From contig NZ_JAGGPU010000011.1 in NCBI RefSeq assembly GCF_018613605.1, positions 90,742 to 154,741 of the forward strand: 64,000 bases of DNA. Reading direction: 5' to 3'. A model generated the notes under the pieces. It was not told the DNA's origin and did no database searches. It worked only from the letters and a program-made list of their open reading frames with translations. The stretch is from Pedobacter sp. ISL-64. GTDB lineage: Bacteria > Bacteroidota > Bacteroidia > Sphingobacteriales > Sphingobacteriaceae. This document shows positions 1 through 8,315 of this stretch, in pieces. Within the stretch, counting starts at the first letter, position 1. Each line of letters starts with the position of its first letter. The position numbers and the translations under genes are program-made.

Positions 1-35
1 TCGAACCCCTTAAAAATACTTTAAACAATGCTTAA
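1..35 (+). CDS. murC: C-terminal tail of upstream gene, probably MurC (partial)
   Basis: Reading from base 3, the frame gives EPLKNTLNNA and then TAA at 33-35, overlapping the ftsQ start by 8 bases. A tail of this EPLKN-type is what I would expect at the end of UDP-N-acetylmuramate-L-alanine ligase, and murC normally precedes ftsQ in the dcw cluster of Bacteroidota. Only ten residues are visible, so identity rests mostly on gene order. The alternative frame starting at base 1 also reaches a stop, at 22-24. Confidence 0.5.
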   Translation, partial: EPLKNTLNNA

Positions 36-1293
36 ACGGATAAACTGGAGCGCAATTTTTACTGGCTTTGCCTGGCTGATCAGCTTGGCAGGGGTGGTGG
101 TGCTTTTGAGTTTTATCAATGTGAAGAAACAGACAGTTAAATGTACCGATGTTAAGATCCTGATTCCCGGAGCTGATAATTTTATTGAGCGGGAAGAAAT
201 CGATGCCATTTTAAAAGAAGATCAAGGTGTTCTTTTAGGTCGTAATCTCGAGAATATCAATATTCATAAGATCGAGAAAAAACTGCAGTCTAACCCTTAC
301 ATCGGTTTTGCTAAAGTATATGTAGATATGGATGGAGTACTGCACATTGAAGTAAAACAACGCCAGCCCATCCTTCGCATATTGAACGAGAACGGGCAGG
401 ATTTTTACATTGATAATGATGGACTGAAAATGCCTATTTCATCAAACTTCACTGCCAATGTGCTTGTGGCAACAGGGCATATTACAGAGGTTTTTGGAAG
501 CAGAGTTGATACCCTGCATACGCAATTGGCAAGAGATTTATATAAAACTGCGCAGTATATTAAGCAAGATACCCTTTGGGATGCTCAGATAGAACAGATT
601 GTGGTTGATCAGAAAAACGACATCGAACTGATCCCAAGAGTAGGTAATCAACGTATTGTTTTGGGTAATGCCGATTCGCTTGAAAAGAAAATGAAGAACC
701 TGTTGCTGTTCTATAAAAAAGCAATGCCGCAAGTAGGTTGGGATACTTATAAAACCATCAATATTAAATATACCAACCAGATTGTTTGTGAAAAAAGAGA
801 TTCGACAGAATTAGGGAAAAAAGCAAAAACAATTTCTGCTGCCGATAGTTTGAGGATACAACGAAACGTAACCGATTCACTGATCAACAGCACAATTGTG
901 GCGGCTATGGATGACCGGCCAGAGGCAGATGAAGCCGAAAAGGTGACACCTAAAAGAGAAGCGCCCAAAAAGCCCGAAGCTAAAAAAATTGAGCCTAAAA
1001 AGGTAGAGGTAACGAAGATAGAAGCCAAAAAGCCCGAGCCTAAAAAAGCAGAAGTGAAAAAGGAGGCATCTAAAAAAACAGTACCAGTTAAAACAGAAGT
1101 AAAAAAGTCAGCGGTTGCGCAGGCCGCCAAACCGAAGGAAACAAAGCCAGCGGATAAAAAAGAAAAACCGAAGCAAACGGTAACAACACAGCCAAAGCCG
1201 GCAAAATCTGAGGCCCAATTGAAGAAAGAGAAAGAGGCAAGAGAGAGAGAAATCAGGGCCCTGGAAAAACAGTATAAAACTCAGCAAAATTAA
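28..1293 (+). CDS. ftsQ: Cell division protein FtsQ/DivIB with long Lys/Pro/Glu tail
   Basis: Bitopic inner-membrane divisome protein that links early and late division proteins. A short cytoplasmic N-terminus is followed by one membrane segment (about residues 9-30), then a POTRA-like region (about 36-110) and the FtsQ beta domain to about residue 260. The last ~125 residues (about 296-421) are an extended K/P/E/A-rich region made of repeated KKPE, PKK and EAKK blocks, predicted disordered and periplasmic, which makes the protein much longer than FtsQ of enterobacteria (~276 residues). It lies immediately before ftsA (5-base gap), so identity is supported by order as well as topology. The ATG at 28 is preceded by the overlapping end of the upstream gene, indicating translational coupling. 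Confidence 0.9.
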   Translation: MLKRINWSAIFTGFAWLISLAGVVVLLSFINVKKQTVKCTDVKILIPGADNFIEREEIDAILKEDQGVLLGRNLENINIHKIEKKLQSNPYIGFAKVYVDMDGVLHIEVKQRQPILRILNENGQDFYIDNDGLKMPISSNFTANVLVATGHITEVFGSRVDTLHTQLARDLYKTAQYIKQDTLWDAQIEQIVVDQKNDIELIPRVGNQRIVLGNADSLEKKMKNLLLFYKKAMPQVGWDTYKTINIKYTNQIVCEKRDSTELGKKAKTISAADSLRIQRNVTDSLINSTIVAAMDDRPEADEAEKVTPKREAPKKPEAKKIEPKKVEVTKIEAKKPEPKKAEVKKEASKKTVPVKTEVKKSAVAQAAKPKETKPADKKEKPKQTVTTQPKPAKSEAQLKKEKEAREREIRALEKQYKTQQN

Positions 1294-1298
1294 CGAAT

Positions 1299-2657
1299 AT
1301 GGACAAGGCAAAATTTACCAGTCAGTCGCCCATCGTAGTAGGATTGGATATCGGTACTACAAAAATTTGTGTTATCGTTGGTCGTAGAACACAACACGGT
1401 AAGATAGAAATCTTAGGAATAGGCAAGGCAGAATCGGCGGGTGTGACACGTGGAGTGGTTTCTAACATTCAAAAAACCGTGCAGGGTATTGCTCAAGCAG
1501 TTGAAGTAGCAAGCGGACAATCCAATGTAGAGATACAGGTGGTAAATGTGGGTATTGCTGGTCAGCACATTAAGAGCTTACAGCACAGAGGAATTTTAAC
1601 AAGAAGAGAATTAAACAACGAAATCGGTAAAAAAGATATCGATAAGCTGATTGATGATATGTTTAAACTGGTAATGCCGCCGGGTGAGGAAATCATCCAT
1701 GTATTGCCACAAGAATTTACCATCGATAACGAACCGGGAATCAAAGATCCGATCGGTATGGCAGGGGTTCGCCTTGAAGCTAATTTTCATATCATTTCTG
1801 GTCAGGTTACGGCTGTAAAAAATATCATCAAATGTGTAAACAATGCAGGTCTGCAAACTCAGGATTTAATTCTTGAGCCATTGGCTTCTTCTGAATCGGT
1901 GTTGAGCGAGGAAGAAAAAGAAGCCGGTATTGCATTGGTTGATATTGGTGGTGGTACTACAGACATTGCCATTTTCCACGAAGGTATTATCCGTCACACG
2001 GCAGTTATCCCTTTTGGTGGCAATAGTGTTACCGAAGATATCAGAGAGGGCTGCTCTGTAATGCGCAACCAGGCTGAGTTATTAAAAACACGTTTTGGTT
2101 CTGCATTGGCAGAAGAGAATAAAGAAAACGAAATTATTTGTGTTCCGGGTTTACGTGGCCGCGAACCAAAAGAAATTTCGGTTAAAAACCTGGCTTATGT
2201 CATTCAGGCACGTATGGAAGAAATTATTGAGCACGTATATTACGAGATCAAATCTTCTGGCTATGAGAAAAAACTGATCGGTGGTATTGTAATTACCGGT
2301 GGTGGTGCTTTATTAAAACACTTATCTCAGGCAGTTGAATATGTAACCGGTTTAGATTGTCGTATTGGTTACCCGAACGAGCATTTATCTAAATATGAAG
2401 ATATGCCTAAAACCATTTATGATGATCTGAAAAGCCCGATGTATGCAACTAGTGTAGGTTTGTTGATCAAAGGAATCCAAAAAGCAGAAGAGTTAATTGA
2501 AGAAATGAAACAGCCTGGCGTTTTTGTAGAAAAACCAAAAACAGCCAAAGAAAAAGAGAAACGCGGACCAGGTTTGTTTGATAAATTACTGGCAAAAACA
2601 AGAACTTTCATTCAGGATGACATGAATGTAAGCGATGAAGATTACTTAAAAAGTTAA
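1299..2657 (+). CDS. ftsA: Cell division protein FtsA
   Basis: Actin-like ATPase that tethers FtsZ filaments to the cytoplasmic membrane and recruits later divisome proteins. The actin-fold nucleotide motifs are visible: GLDIGTTKICVIVG near the N-terminus (phosphate 1), LVDIGGGTTDIAIF in the middle (phosphate 2) and GGIVITGGGALL (adenosine motif). The C-terminus carries GPGLFDKLLAKTRTFIQD, a plausible amphipathic membrane-targeting helix. The length of 452 residues is somewhat above E. coli FtsA (420). It follows ftsQ closely and precedes ftsZ with a 130-base gap that contains a cluster of DnaA-box-like sites. Confidence 0.96.
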   Translation: MDKAKFTSQSPIVVGLDIGTTKICVIVGRRTQHGKIEILGIGKAESAGVTRGVVSNIQKTVQGIAQAVEVASGQSNVEIQVVNVGIAGQHIKSLQHRGILTRRELNNEIGKKDIDKLIDDMFKLVMPPGEEIIHVLPQEFTIDNEPGIKDPIGMAGVRLEANFHIISGQVTAVKNIIKCVNNAGLQTQDLILEPLASSESVLSEEEKEAGIALVDIGGGTTDIAIFHEGIIRHTAVIPFGGNSVTEDIREGCSVMRNQAELLKTRFGSALAEENKENEIICVPGLRGREPKEISVKNLAYVIQARMEEIIEHVYYEIKSSGYEKKLIGGIVITGGGALLKHLSQAVEYVTGLDCRIGYPNEHLSKYEDMPKTIYDDLKSPMYATSVGLLIKGIQKAEELIEEMKQPGVFVEKPKTAKEKEKRGPGLFDKLLAKTRTFIQDDMNVSDEDYLKS

Positions 2658-2661
2658 TTAC

Positions 2662-2721
2662 TTTTCCACAAAAGATGAGTTTTCCACATTATCAACAGTT
2701 GTGGAAAACGTCTGTTGAAAA
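2662..2721. promoter_or_regulatory. Cluster of five DnaA-box-like 9-mers between ftsA and ftsZ
   Basis: Five 9-mers resembling the DnaA box (TTATCCACA) fall in 60 bases: TTTTCCACA at 2662-2670 and 2680-2688, TTATCAACA at 2689-2697, and on the opposite strand TTTTCCACA at 2700-2708 and TTTTCAACA at 2713-2721. GTTTTCCACA at 2679-2688 and its exact complement at 2700-2709 form a perfect 10-bp inverted repeat around an 11-base centre. The cluster lies in the ftsZ leader. DnaA binding is inferred from the consensus; another factor that uses the inverted repeat is possible. Confidence 0.55.
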
Positions 2722-2787
2722 AGTGTTAATATTACATTGAGTAATGAACAGAATTTAAAAATTTTTAAACAACTGATTCATAAAGAT

Positions 2788-4413
2788 ATGCAGTTCGAAA
2801 TGTTAAAAGATAAGTCTTCAATCATCAAGGTAATTGGTGTTGGAGGCGGTGGCGGCAACGCAGTGAACCATATGTACCTGTCTGGTATTACTGGTGTGGA
2901 TTTTATTATTTGTAATACAGATGCCCAGGCTTTGGAATCTAGCCCAATACCTAACAAGGTACAATTAGGTGCTAGCTTAACCGAAGGAATGGGGGCTGGT
3001 TCTATCCCTGAGGTTGGTAAAAACTCAGCTATAGAGAATATAGATGATATTAAGGCAATGTTAGGCAGTACAACCAAAATGCTCTTTATTACAGCAGGAA
3101 TGGGTGGTGGTACCGGAACAGGAGCTTCTCCAATCATTGCGAAAGCAGCTAAAGAACTTGATATTTTAACTGTTGCCATCATTACTACACCATTTTCTTT
3201 CGAAGGAAAAAGACGTAGGCTGCAGGCAGATGAAGGAATGGAAGAGTTGAAAAAATACGTAGATTCTTACTTGGTAATTTCTAATGATCGCCTGCGTGAA
3301 ATCTTCGGAAACTTAACCTTAGGCTCTGCCTTTGGCCAGGCCGACGATATTTTAACCACGGCTGCAAAAGGTATCGCAGAGATCATCACAGTTCCAGGTT
3401 ATATCAACGTGGATTTTAAGGATGTGCGTACTGTAATGAAAGATAGTGGCGTAGCCATTATGGGTAGTTTTGCCGCTGAGGGCGAAGACCGTGCATTACA
3501 GGCAGTTGAAGGCGCTTTGGCTTCCCCATTGTTAAAAGATAATGAAATCGAAGGTGCCCGTTATATTTTATTGAATATTAGTTCTGGTCTGCGTGAAGTA
3601 ACCATGGATGAGGTTTCGATTATTACCGATTACATTCAGGAGAAAGCTGGTTTATCGGCTGATTTAATCTGGGGTAACTGTACCGACGAATCTTTAAGCG
3701 ATAAACTTTCAGTAACCATTATTGCTACAGGTTTCCAAACATCAGAAGAACGCGTAAACGAAGAAAAAAATAAAAAGAAAATATCACTTTTAACACCTGA
3801 AGAAGCACCGCTAGTTCGTCCCGTTGAACCAGTAAACTCTTTCATTCAGCCTAAAACAACGCCATCGTACGAGCCTGTTTTAAAAACGAAGGAAGAAGTT
3901 TCGCAGGCAGATCTTTTTGGTGGTATGTTCAATAAATCGGAACCTCAAAAAGTTCAGGAGCCAGAAAATAACGTGGTTCGCCATACTTTGATGGAGGAAG
4001 AACCCCAGATAGAAGAAGCACAGGAAACTGGCTTTGAGTTTGAGGTAAAATTAGCTGAAACTAATTTTGTGTTCGAAACACCGGCTGCCCAAATGCCGCC
4101 AATGCCTGAGCCTGAAATTGAAATGCCGGTTGTAGGTTTAGACGATGACAAAAGTGATGAATCGATGGAAGAGCAATTGAAAAAATCTAAAGAACGTATT
4201 TTGCGTTTAAAAGATTTAAGTATGAAATTGCGTACAACCAATGGTTTACAGGAGCTGGAAAACGAACCTGCTTATAAACGCAAGCAAATGCAGTTGCAAC
4301 AAGTTCAGCATTCTTCTGAATCGCAGGTGAGTAGGTTTACTTTAAGCAACGATCAGGATGGTGGTACTGAGATCAGACCTAACAATTCTTTCTTGCACGA
4401 TAACGTTGATTAA
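2788..4413 (+). CDS. ftsZ: Cell division protein FtsZ
   Basis: Tubulin-like GTPase that forms the cytokinetic ring. The GTP-binding signature GGGTGTG is at about residues 106-112, after the N-terminal glycine-rich loop IGVGGGGGNAVNHM. The globular domain (to about residue 315) is followed by a long acidic/glutamine-rich linker and a conserved C-terminal peptide ending NNSFLHDNVD. I chose the ATG at 2788 because MQFEMLK is the usual start of Bacteroidota FtsZ; an in-frame TTG at 2737 would add 17 residues that do not look conserved and would run into the palindromic leader. At 541 residues it is long because of the linker, which is normal for the phylum. Confidence 0.96.
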   Translation: MQFEMLKDKSSIIKVIGVGGGGGNAVNHMYLSGITGVDFIICNTDAQALESSPIPNKVQLGASLTEGMGAGSIPEVGKNSAIENIDDIKAMLGSTTKMLFITAGMGGGTGTGASPIIAKAAKELDILTVAIITTPFSFEGKRRRLQADEGMEELKKYVDSYLVISNDRLREIFGNLTLGSAFGQADDILTTAAKGIAEIITVPGYINVDFKDVRTVMKDSGVAIMGSFAAEGEDRALQAVEGALASPLLKDNEIEGARYILLNISSGLREVTMDEVSIITDYIQEKAGLSADLIWGNCTDESLSDKLSVTIIATGFQTSEERVNEEKNKKKISLLTPEEAPLVRPVEPVNSFIQPKTTPSYEPVLKTKEEVSQADLFGGMFNKSEPQKVQEPENNVVRHTLMEEEPQIEEAQETGFEFEVKLAETNFVFETPAAQMPPMPEPEIEMPVVGLDDDKSDESMEEQLKKSKERILRLKDLSMKLRTTNGLQELENEPAYKRKQMQLQQVQHSSESQVSRFTLSNDQDGGTEIRPNNSFLHDNVD

Positions 4414-4433
4414 AACAAACCAAATATAATTTT

Positions 4434-4463
4434 AAAGCCCCGAAGTAAAATCGGGGCTTTTTT
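4434..4463 (+). terminator. Rho-independent terminator after ftsZ
   Basis: A perfect 10-bp stem (AAAGCCCCGA / TCGGGGCTTT) with an 8-base loop, followed by a run of T. It closes the dcw cluster transcript. Confidence 0.9.
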
Positions 4464-4517
4464 GGCATAAAATTGGAGTGTTAAAAAATCTTAATTAACA
4501 CCTAAAAGATCATTAGG

Positions 4518-4548
4518 TTGATTTTAAGACGAATAAAGCTTAAATTCG
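4518..4548 (+). promoter_or_regulatory. Candidate Bacteroidota promoter for the oxoamine synthase gene
   Basis: TTG at 4518-4520 and TAAATTCG at 4541-4548, separated by 20 bases, resemble the Bacteroidota -33/-7 elements (TTTG and TAnnTTTG). The -7 has one mismatch. The start codon at 4580 would follow a leader of about 25 bases. Confidence 0.4.
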
Positions 4549-4579
4549 CAAAATTTTATTATAAAAAACAGATAATACA

Positions 4580-5821
4580 TTGGATATATTTGATAAGATA
4601 GCAAAGCACATGGGGCCACTTGGGCAGCACCAGAAATGGTCTCATGGGTATTTCTCATTTCCAAAATTAGAGGGAGAAATTGCACCTCACATGCAGTTTC
4701 GTGGAAAAGAGCATTTGGTTTGGAGTTTAAACAACTACTTAGGCTTAGCCAATCACCCGGAAGTTAGAAAGGCAGATGAAGAGGCTGCGGCAAAATTTGG
4801 TATGGCTTACCCTATGGGTGCCCGTATGATGAGCGGTAACTCAAACTATCATGAACAGCTGGAGCAAGAACTCGCAGAATTTGTGGGAAAACCAGACGCA
4901 TTTTTATTAAACTACGGTTATCAGGGGATGGTATCGATTATCGATACTTTGGTTGACAGGAATGATGTTGTGGTATATGATGCAGAATCGCATGCCTGTA
5001 TTGTAGATGGATTACGTTTGCACATGGGTAAACGATTTGTTTATAAACATAATGATATTGAAAGTGCCCGTAAGCAGTTAGAGCGTGCTACCAAACTGGT
5101 CGAAGAAACTGGTGGTGGTATTCTTTTAATTACCGAAGGTGTTTTTGGAATGAGCGGAGCTCAGGGTAAATTGAAGGAAATTGTTGATCTTAAAAAAGAT
5201 TTCAACTTCCGTATTCTGGTTGATGATGCACATGGTTTCGGTACAATGGGTAAAACCGGTGCAGGTACACACGAAGCACAAGACTGTATCGATGGAATTG
5301 ATGTTTATTTTGGAACCTTCGCCAAGTCTATGGCGGGTATTGGTGCTTTTGTTGCTTCAACAGAGCAAATTACCAATTTCTTAAGGTATAACATGCGTTC
5401 TCAGACTTTTGCCAAGGCATTACCAATGCCAATGGTAATCGGTTTGTTAAAACGCTTAGAATTGCTAAAAAGCAAACCGGAATTAAAAGATAAACTTTGG
5501 GAAATTGCAATGACCCTGCAAAAAGGATTACGCGAACGCGGATTCGATTTAGGTGTTACCGATTCGGTAGTTACACCGGTTTTCTTAAAAGGCGAACTTT
5601 CTGATGCTACTGCAATTACTTACGATTTACGCGAGAACTATAGCATCTTTTGCTCAATCGTTGTTTATCCGGTAATTCCAAAAGGTATGATCGAACTCCG
5701 TTTAATTCCTACAGCTGTTCATACACTGGAAGATGTACAACGTACTTTAGATGCTTTTAGTGAAGTAGCTGAAAAATTAGAAAACGGATATTATAAAGAG
5801 AATCTTTTCGCTACCGTTTAA
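4580..5821 (+). CDS. Alpha-oxoamine synthase family PLP enzyme (serine palmitoyltransferase / cysteate acyltransferase type)
   Basis: Fold-type I PLP enzyme that condenses an amino acid with an acyl thioester, with loss of CO2. The PLP lysine is K249 in GTFAKS, the cofactor-binding Asp is D215 in LVDDAHG, and the ring-stacking His is H138 in DAESHAC. The length of 413 residues fits the family (~400). It is not a close match to the classical Bacteroidota serine palmitoyltransferases I recall (GTFSKSLAS motif), so the amino acid could be serine (sphingolipids) or cysteate (capnine-type sulfonolipids). The start is TTG at 4580 because MDIFDKIAKHMGPLGQHQK reads as a continuous conserved N-terminus; the next ATG, at 4610, would remove it. 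The gene is monocistronic between two terminators. Confidence 0.8.
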   Translation: MDIFDKIAKHMGPLGQHQKWSHGYFSFPKLEGEIAPHMQFRGKEHLVWSLNNYLGLANHPEVRKADEEAAAKFGMAYPMGARMMSGNSNYHEQLEQELAEFVGKPDAFLLNYGYQGMVSIIDTLVDRNDVVVYDAESHACIVDGLRLHMGKRFVYKHNDIESARKQLERATKLVEETGGGILLITEGVFGMSGAQGKLKEIVDLKKDFNFRILVDDAHGFGTMGKTGAGTHEAQDCIDGIDVYFGTFAKSMAGIGAFVASTEQITNFLRYNMRSQTFAKALPMPMVIGLLKRLELLKSKPELKDKLWEIAMTLQKGLRERGFDLGVTDSVVTPVFLKGELSDATAITYDLRENYSIFCSIVVYPVIPKGMIELRLIPTAVHTLEDVQRTLDAFSEVAEKLENGYYKENLFATV

Positions 5822-5839
5822 GGTCTATATAAATTTTAC

Positions 5840-5872
5840 AAAGCCCTTTAAATACGTTTAAAGGGCTTTTTT
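5840..5872 (+). terminator. Rho-independent terminator after the oxoamine synthase gene
   Basis: AAAGCCCTTTAAA pairs with TTTAAAGGGCTTT across a short loop and is followed by T residues. Confidence 0.9.
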
Positions 5873-6083
5873 GTTGAAATTGTTTCTGTAAAAATCTGTA
5901 TTTCAGTTACTTGACATAATTCTTTTGTGGAGAATATGTTTATAAAAGTATAGAATGTGGAAAAAAATGGCGTAGAAGGCTGTTTTTTATTGTTCTAAAA
6001 ATTTTTTTATTTCACCAAACCCTTTAAATTAGAGTAAGATAATTAAAAACTAAAACCTTAAAGAACCATAGGAGTAATTAAAA

Positions 6084-6260
6084 ATGAAAAAATTCGAAGA
6101 AGTAAAAAGTTTAGTGGCGGCTTTAGAAGCTGATGCAGACAAATTTTATAACAAAGGTAACAGCGCAGCTGGAACCCGTATACGTAAAGGTATGCAGGAT
6201 TTGAAAAATTTAGCTCAGGCCATCCGTTTAGAAGTTCAGGAAACTAAAAACAAAGCTTAA
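6084..6260 (+). CDS. Histone H1-like small nucleoid protein (Hc1 family)
   Basis: A 58-residue Lys-rich protein, MKKFEEVKSLVAALEADADK at the start and QETKNKA at the end, with the alternating helical pattern and GTRIRKGMQDLKNLA core of the Bacteroidota histone H1-like (Hc1) family, presumed to bind and compact DNA. It is too short for most gene finders. An unusually good ribosome binding site for this phylum, AGGAG at 6070-6074, lies 9 bases before the ATG, consistent with high expression. It is monocistronic, with its own terminator. Identification is from remembered family consensus, so function is inferred. Confidence 0.85.
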   Translation: MKKFEEVKSLVAALEADADKFYNKGNSAAGTRIRKGMQDLKNLAQAIRLEVQETKNKA

Positions 6261-6281
6261 GCGATCTAAATATTATAACAA

Positions 6282-6309
6282 AAAAAAGCCTCATTAGAGG
6301 CTTTTTTTT
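6282..6309 (+). terminator. Rho-independent terminator after the H1-like gene
   Basis: AAGCCTC-ATTA-GAGGCTT hairpin followed by eight T. Confidence 0.9.
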
Positions 6310-6618
6310 GTTATAACCATTCATTATTTTTAATCTATCTGTCAAATATTTTTATTATTGTAAAATATATAAGACAAATTATCCTTCATCCTTAAGTTTC
6401 CTTAGCTTTCATACTTTAGCGCTTGTGTTCCTTTATAAGTGATCAGATATTGCCCTGAAGGGTTGGTATTGCAACCTTTGCGATATATTAGCAAACTTTT
6501 TAAATGCAAGGAGAACAATTAAACACTGAATTTTAAGCACTAAATTACATGATATTTATTTGGTACCTAAGTAAAGGTAACCTTGAGTGTCAAATGCTAA
6601 CGTTATTAACTGTTTAAG
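6310..6618. other. Gene-free region upstream of the Crp/AraC regulator
   Basis: No coding frame is convincing. The only structure seen is a weak imperfect hairpin around 6462-6482 (AAGGGTTG against CAACCTT). It presumably holds the promoter of the regulator at 6619, but no clear TAnnTTTG element could be assigned. Confidence 0.4.
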
Positions 6619-7605
6619 GTGTCAAAATATTTGTATTATACTCGGCCAGCTAGTGAAGATGTCAGCCATGTCCTGAATATCATGGGCGCTGTTCATCCAA
6701 TAGATAGTAAATTGATTGAGGAGTTCAAAAAGCACCTCCTGCAGCTAAGAATAAACAAAGACCAAATACTTTTTAATGAGAATGAAGTGTGTGAATACAT
6801 ATACTTTATCGTTAAAGGGGCCTTAATGGGTTGTACTACCCATAATAAACAAAAAATAACCACTTACATTTCTGTTGAAAATGATTTTGTTAGTTCTATA
6901 TCAGGGCTTCATGGATCTGGCTATTCGCAAGAGTATGTAGTGGCTGTTGAAGATACCCATTTGCTGGCCATGCGTAATGATGAACTCAACCGTCTTTTTT
7001 CACATCATTTCGAACTGAATTATATTTTCAGGGTTGTTTTGGAAAAATATTATAAAGATGCACAGCAAAGAGCGCACATTATACGGGTAGGAAACGCCAA
7101 AGAAAGGTACCTGTATTTTGCCAAAACGAATCCAGGTTATTTAGACCGCTTGCCTTTAGAACTGGTTGCCTCGCTGCTAAATGTTAAAGCTTCAACACTT
7201 TTATCCATTAGGAAAAATTTTTCAGGGAAAGACAAAAATAAGGAATTGGAAGAGTGGGGGCAAAAATTAGAATTGCATATCAATAAACATCAATCATTCA
7301 GGCATAAAGATGTCAGGCTTCAATCTCTTGCTAAAGAGGTTGGTTTAAGCAGTCATAAACTTTCTATTGTCTTAAACAGCTATTTCAATAAGAGCTTTAT
7401 TGATTATATCAATCAATATCGTGTAAATTGGATTAAAGGAAGCATCCGGAACCCTGATATCATGCAGAACTTTACGCTAGAGGCACTCGCCTACAGTGCA
7501 GGTTTTTCTTCCCGGAGTGCCTTTTATAACTCCTTTAAAAAACTGGTAGGAATGAGTCCTGTCGAATATTCAAAAAAACCTAAATCAACAGAAACGATAG
7601 CTTAA
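6619..7605 (+). CDS. Fusion regulator: cyclic-nucleotide-binding (Crp/Fnr-like) domain plus AraC-type HTH
   Basis: Residues ~30-150 form a cNMP-binding-type beta roll (ILFNENEVCEYIYFIVKG is the typical hairpin). Residues ~175-205 (LPLELVASLLNVKASTLLSIRKN) align with the recognition-helix region of Crp proteins such as the one at 44829. A full AraC double HTH follows at ~230-318, ending in the AraC signature FTLEALAYSAGFSSRSAFY and LVGMSPVEY. The protein (328 residues, GTG start) therefore appears to carry a whole Crp-type regulator with an added AraC DNA-binding module. Targets are unknown. The cNMP pocket is not conserved enough to claim cAMP binding. Confidence 0.8.
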   Translation: MSKYLYYTRPASEDVSHVLNIMGAVHPIDSKLIEEFKKHLLQLRINKDQILFNENEVCEYIYFIVKGALMGCTTHNKQKITTYISVENDFVSSISGLHGSGYSQEYVVAVEDTHLLAMRNDELNRLFSHHFELNYIFRVVLEKYYKDAQQRAHIIRVGNAKERYLYFAKTNPGYLDRLPLELVASLLNVKASTLLSIRKNFSGKDKNKELEEWGQKLELHINKHQSFRHKDVRLQSLAKEVGLSSHKLSIVLNSYFNKSFIDYINQYRVNWIKGSIRNPDIMQNFTLEALAYSAGFSSRSAFYNSFKKLVGMSPVEYSKKPKSTETIA

Positions 7606-7786
7606 CGTTTCTGTTACAGAAATGCACTCTTAAGGTACTTTTTATTGTATAGTTGTGTTGATTTATAATACAGGACAAACTTGCTTCTGTATTATGTGCT
7701 ATAAGGTGCATGTTTGGCTAATTTCGTGCAACAAACATAAACGATTAGATTTCATAGGCTGATATTGGCCAAAATTGATTAAAACT

Positions 7787-8269
7787 ATGATAAGAATAAT
7801 GCGTGCCGCAGACTGGGATGAGGTTAGTGCCATTTATCAGGAAGGAATCGATACTGGTACTGCAAGTTTTAGGACCCCTGATATTTCCTGGGAAAACTGG
7901 GATTCGTCACACCTTAAGGCCTGTAGGTTTGTGGCCTGCAAAGGTAAAGAAATTATAGGTTGGAGCGCGCTTTTGCCAGTATCGGCGAATTATGATGTTG
8001 GTAGGGTAGGTGAGACAGAAGTGTATGTTAAACATGGTTATAAAGGCCAGGGAATAGGTTCTTTACTGTTAGACGCACTTGTTAAAGAGAGTGAAAATAA
8101 AGGCATTTGGATGCTTCAGGCAGGGATATTTTTGCAAAATTCGGCCATATTGAAAATCTATGAAAAAGCAGGGTTCAGGGTAGTGGGCTATCGCGAAAAA
8201 ATAGGAAAAGCAAAAGGCGTTTGGCAGGATAACCTGTTGATGGAAAGAAGAAATAAATTGATTGCATGA
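7787..8269 (+). CDS. GNAT N-acetyltransferase, phosphinothricin/methionine-sulfoximine acetyltransferase type
   Basis: Acetyl-CoA-dependent N-acetyltransferase of about 160 residues. The acetyl-CoA binding motif A is seen as HGYKGQGIGSLLLDAL, with the preceding VGRVGETEVYV strand and a C-terminal AILKIYEKAGFRVVGYREKIG typical of the PAT/MddA-like subgroup. The substrate cannot be read from sequence: methionine sulfoximine, phosphinothricin or another amino acid analogue are all possible. I start at the ATG at 7787; an upstream TTG (7775) and a downstream ATG (7799) are alternatives. It converges on two lipoprotein genes across a strong shared terminator. Confidence 0.8.
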   Translation: MIRIMRAADWDEVSAIYQEGIDTGTASFRTPDISWENWDSSHLKACRFVACKGKEIIGWSALLPVSANYDVGRVGETEVYVKHGYKGQGIGSLLLDALVKESENKGIWMLQAGIFLQNSAILKIYEKAGFRVVGYREKIGKAKGVWQDNLLMERRNKLIA

Positions 8270-8274
8270 TAAAC

Positions 8275-8308
8275 AAAAGGTCTTTGAAAATAATTTCAAA
8301 GACCTTTT
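8275..8308. terminator. Bidirectional terminator
   Basis: A perfect 15-bp stem (AAAAGGTCTTTGAAA and its complement) with the loop ATAA, flanked by A on the left and T on the right. It can serve both the acetyltransferase (+) and the lipoprotein gene (-). Confidence 0.9.
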
Positions 8309-8315
8309 GTTATTT

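Noticed and set aside
747..1130. 127-residue minus-strand frame within ftsQ
   Set aside because: It is the antisense of the Lys/Pro/Glu repeat; low-complexity composition keeps the opposite frame open by chance.
2662..2721. Reading the DnaA-box cluster as a chromosome origin
   Set aside because: No dnaA gene, AT-rich unwinding region or strong GC-skew change is visible nearby, and the site lies inside the dcw operon. A regulatory role is more likely.
2737..2787. TTG start for FtsZ at 2737
   Set aside because: It would add 17 residues not expected at the conserved N-terminus; MQFEMLK from the ATG at 2788 is the usual start.
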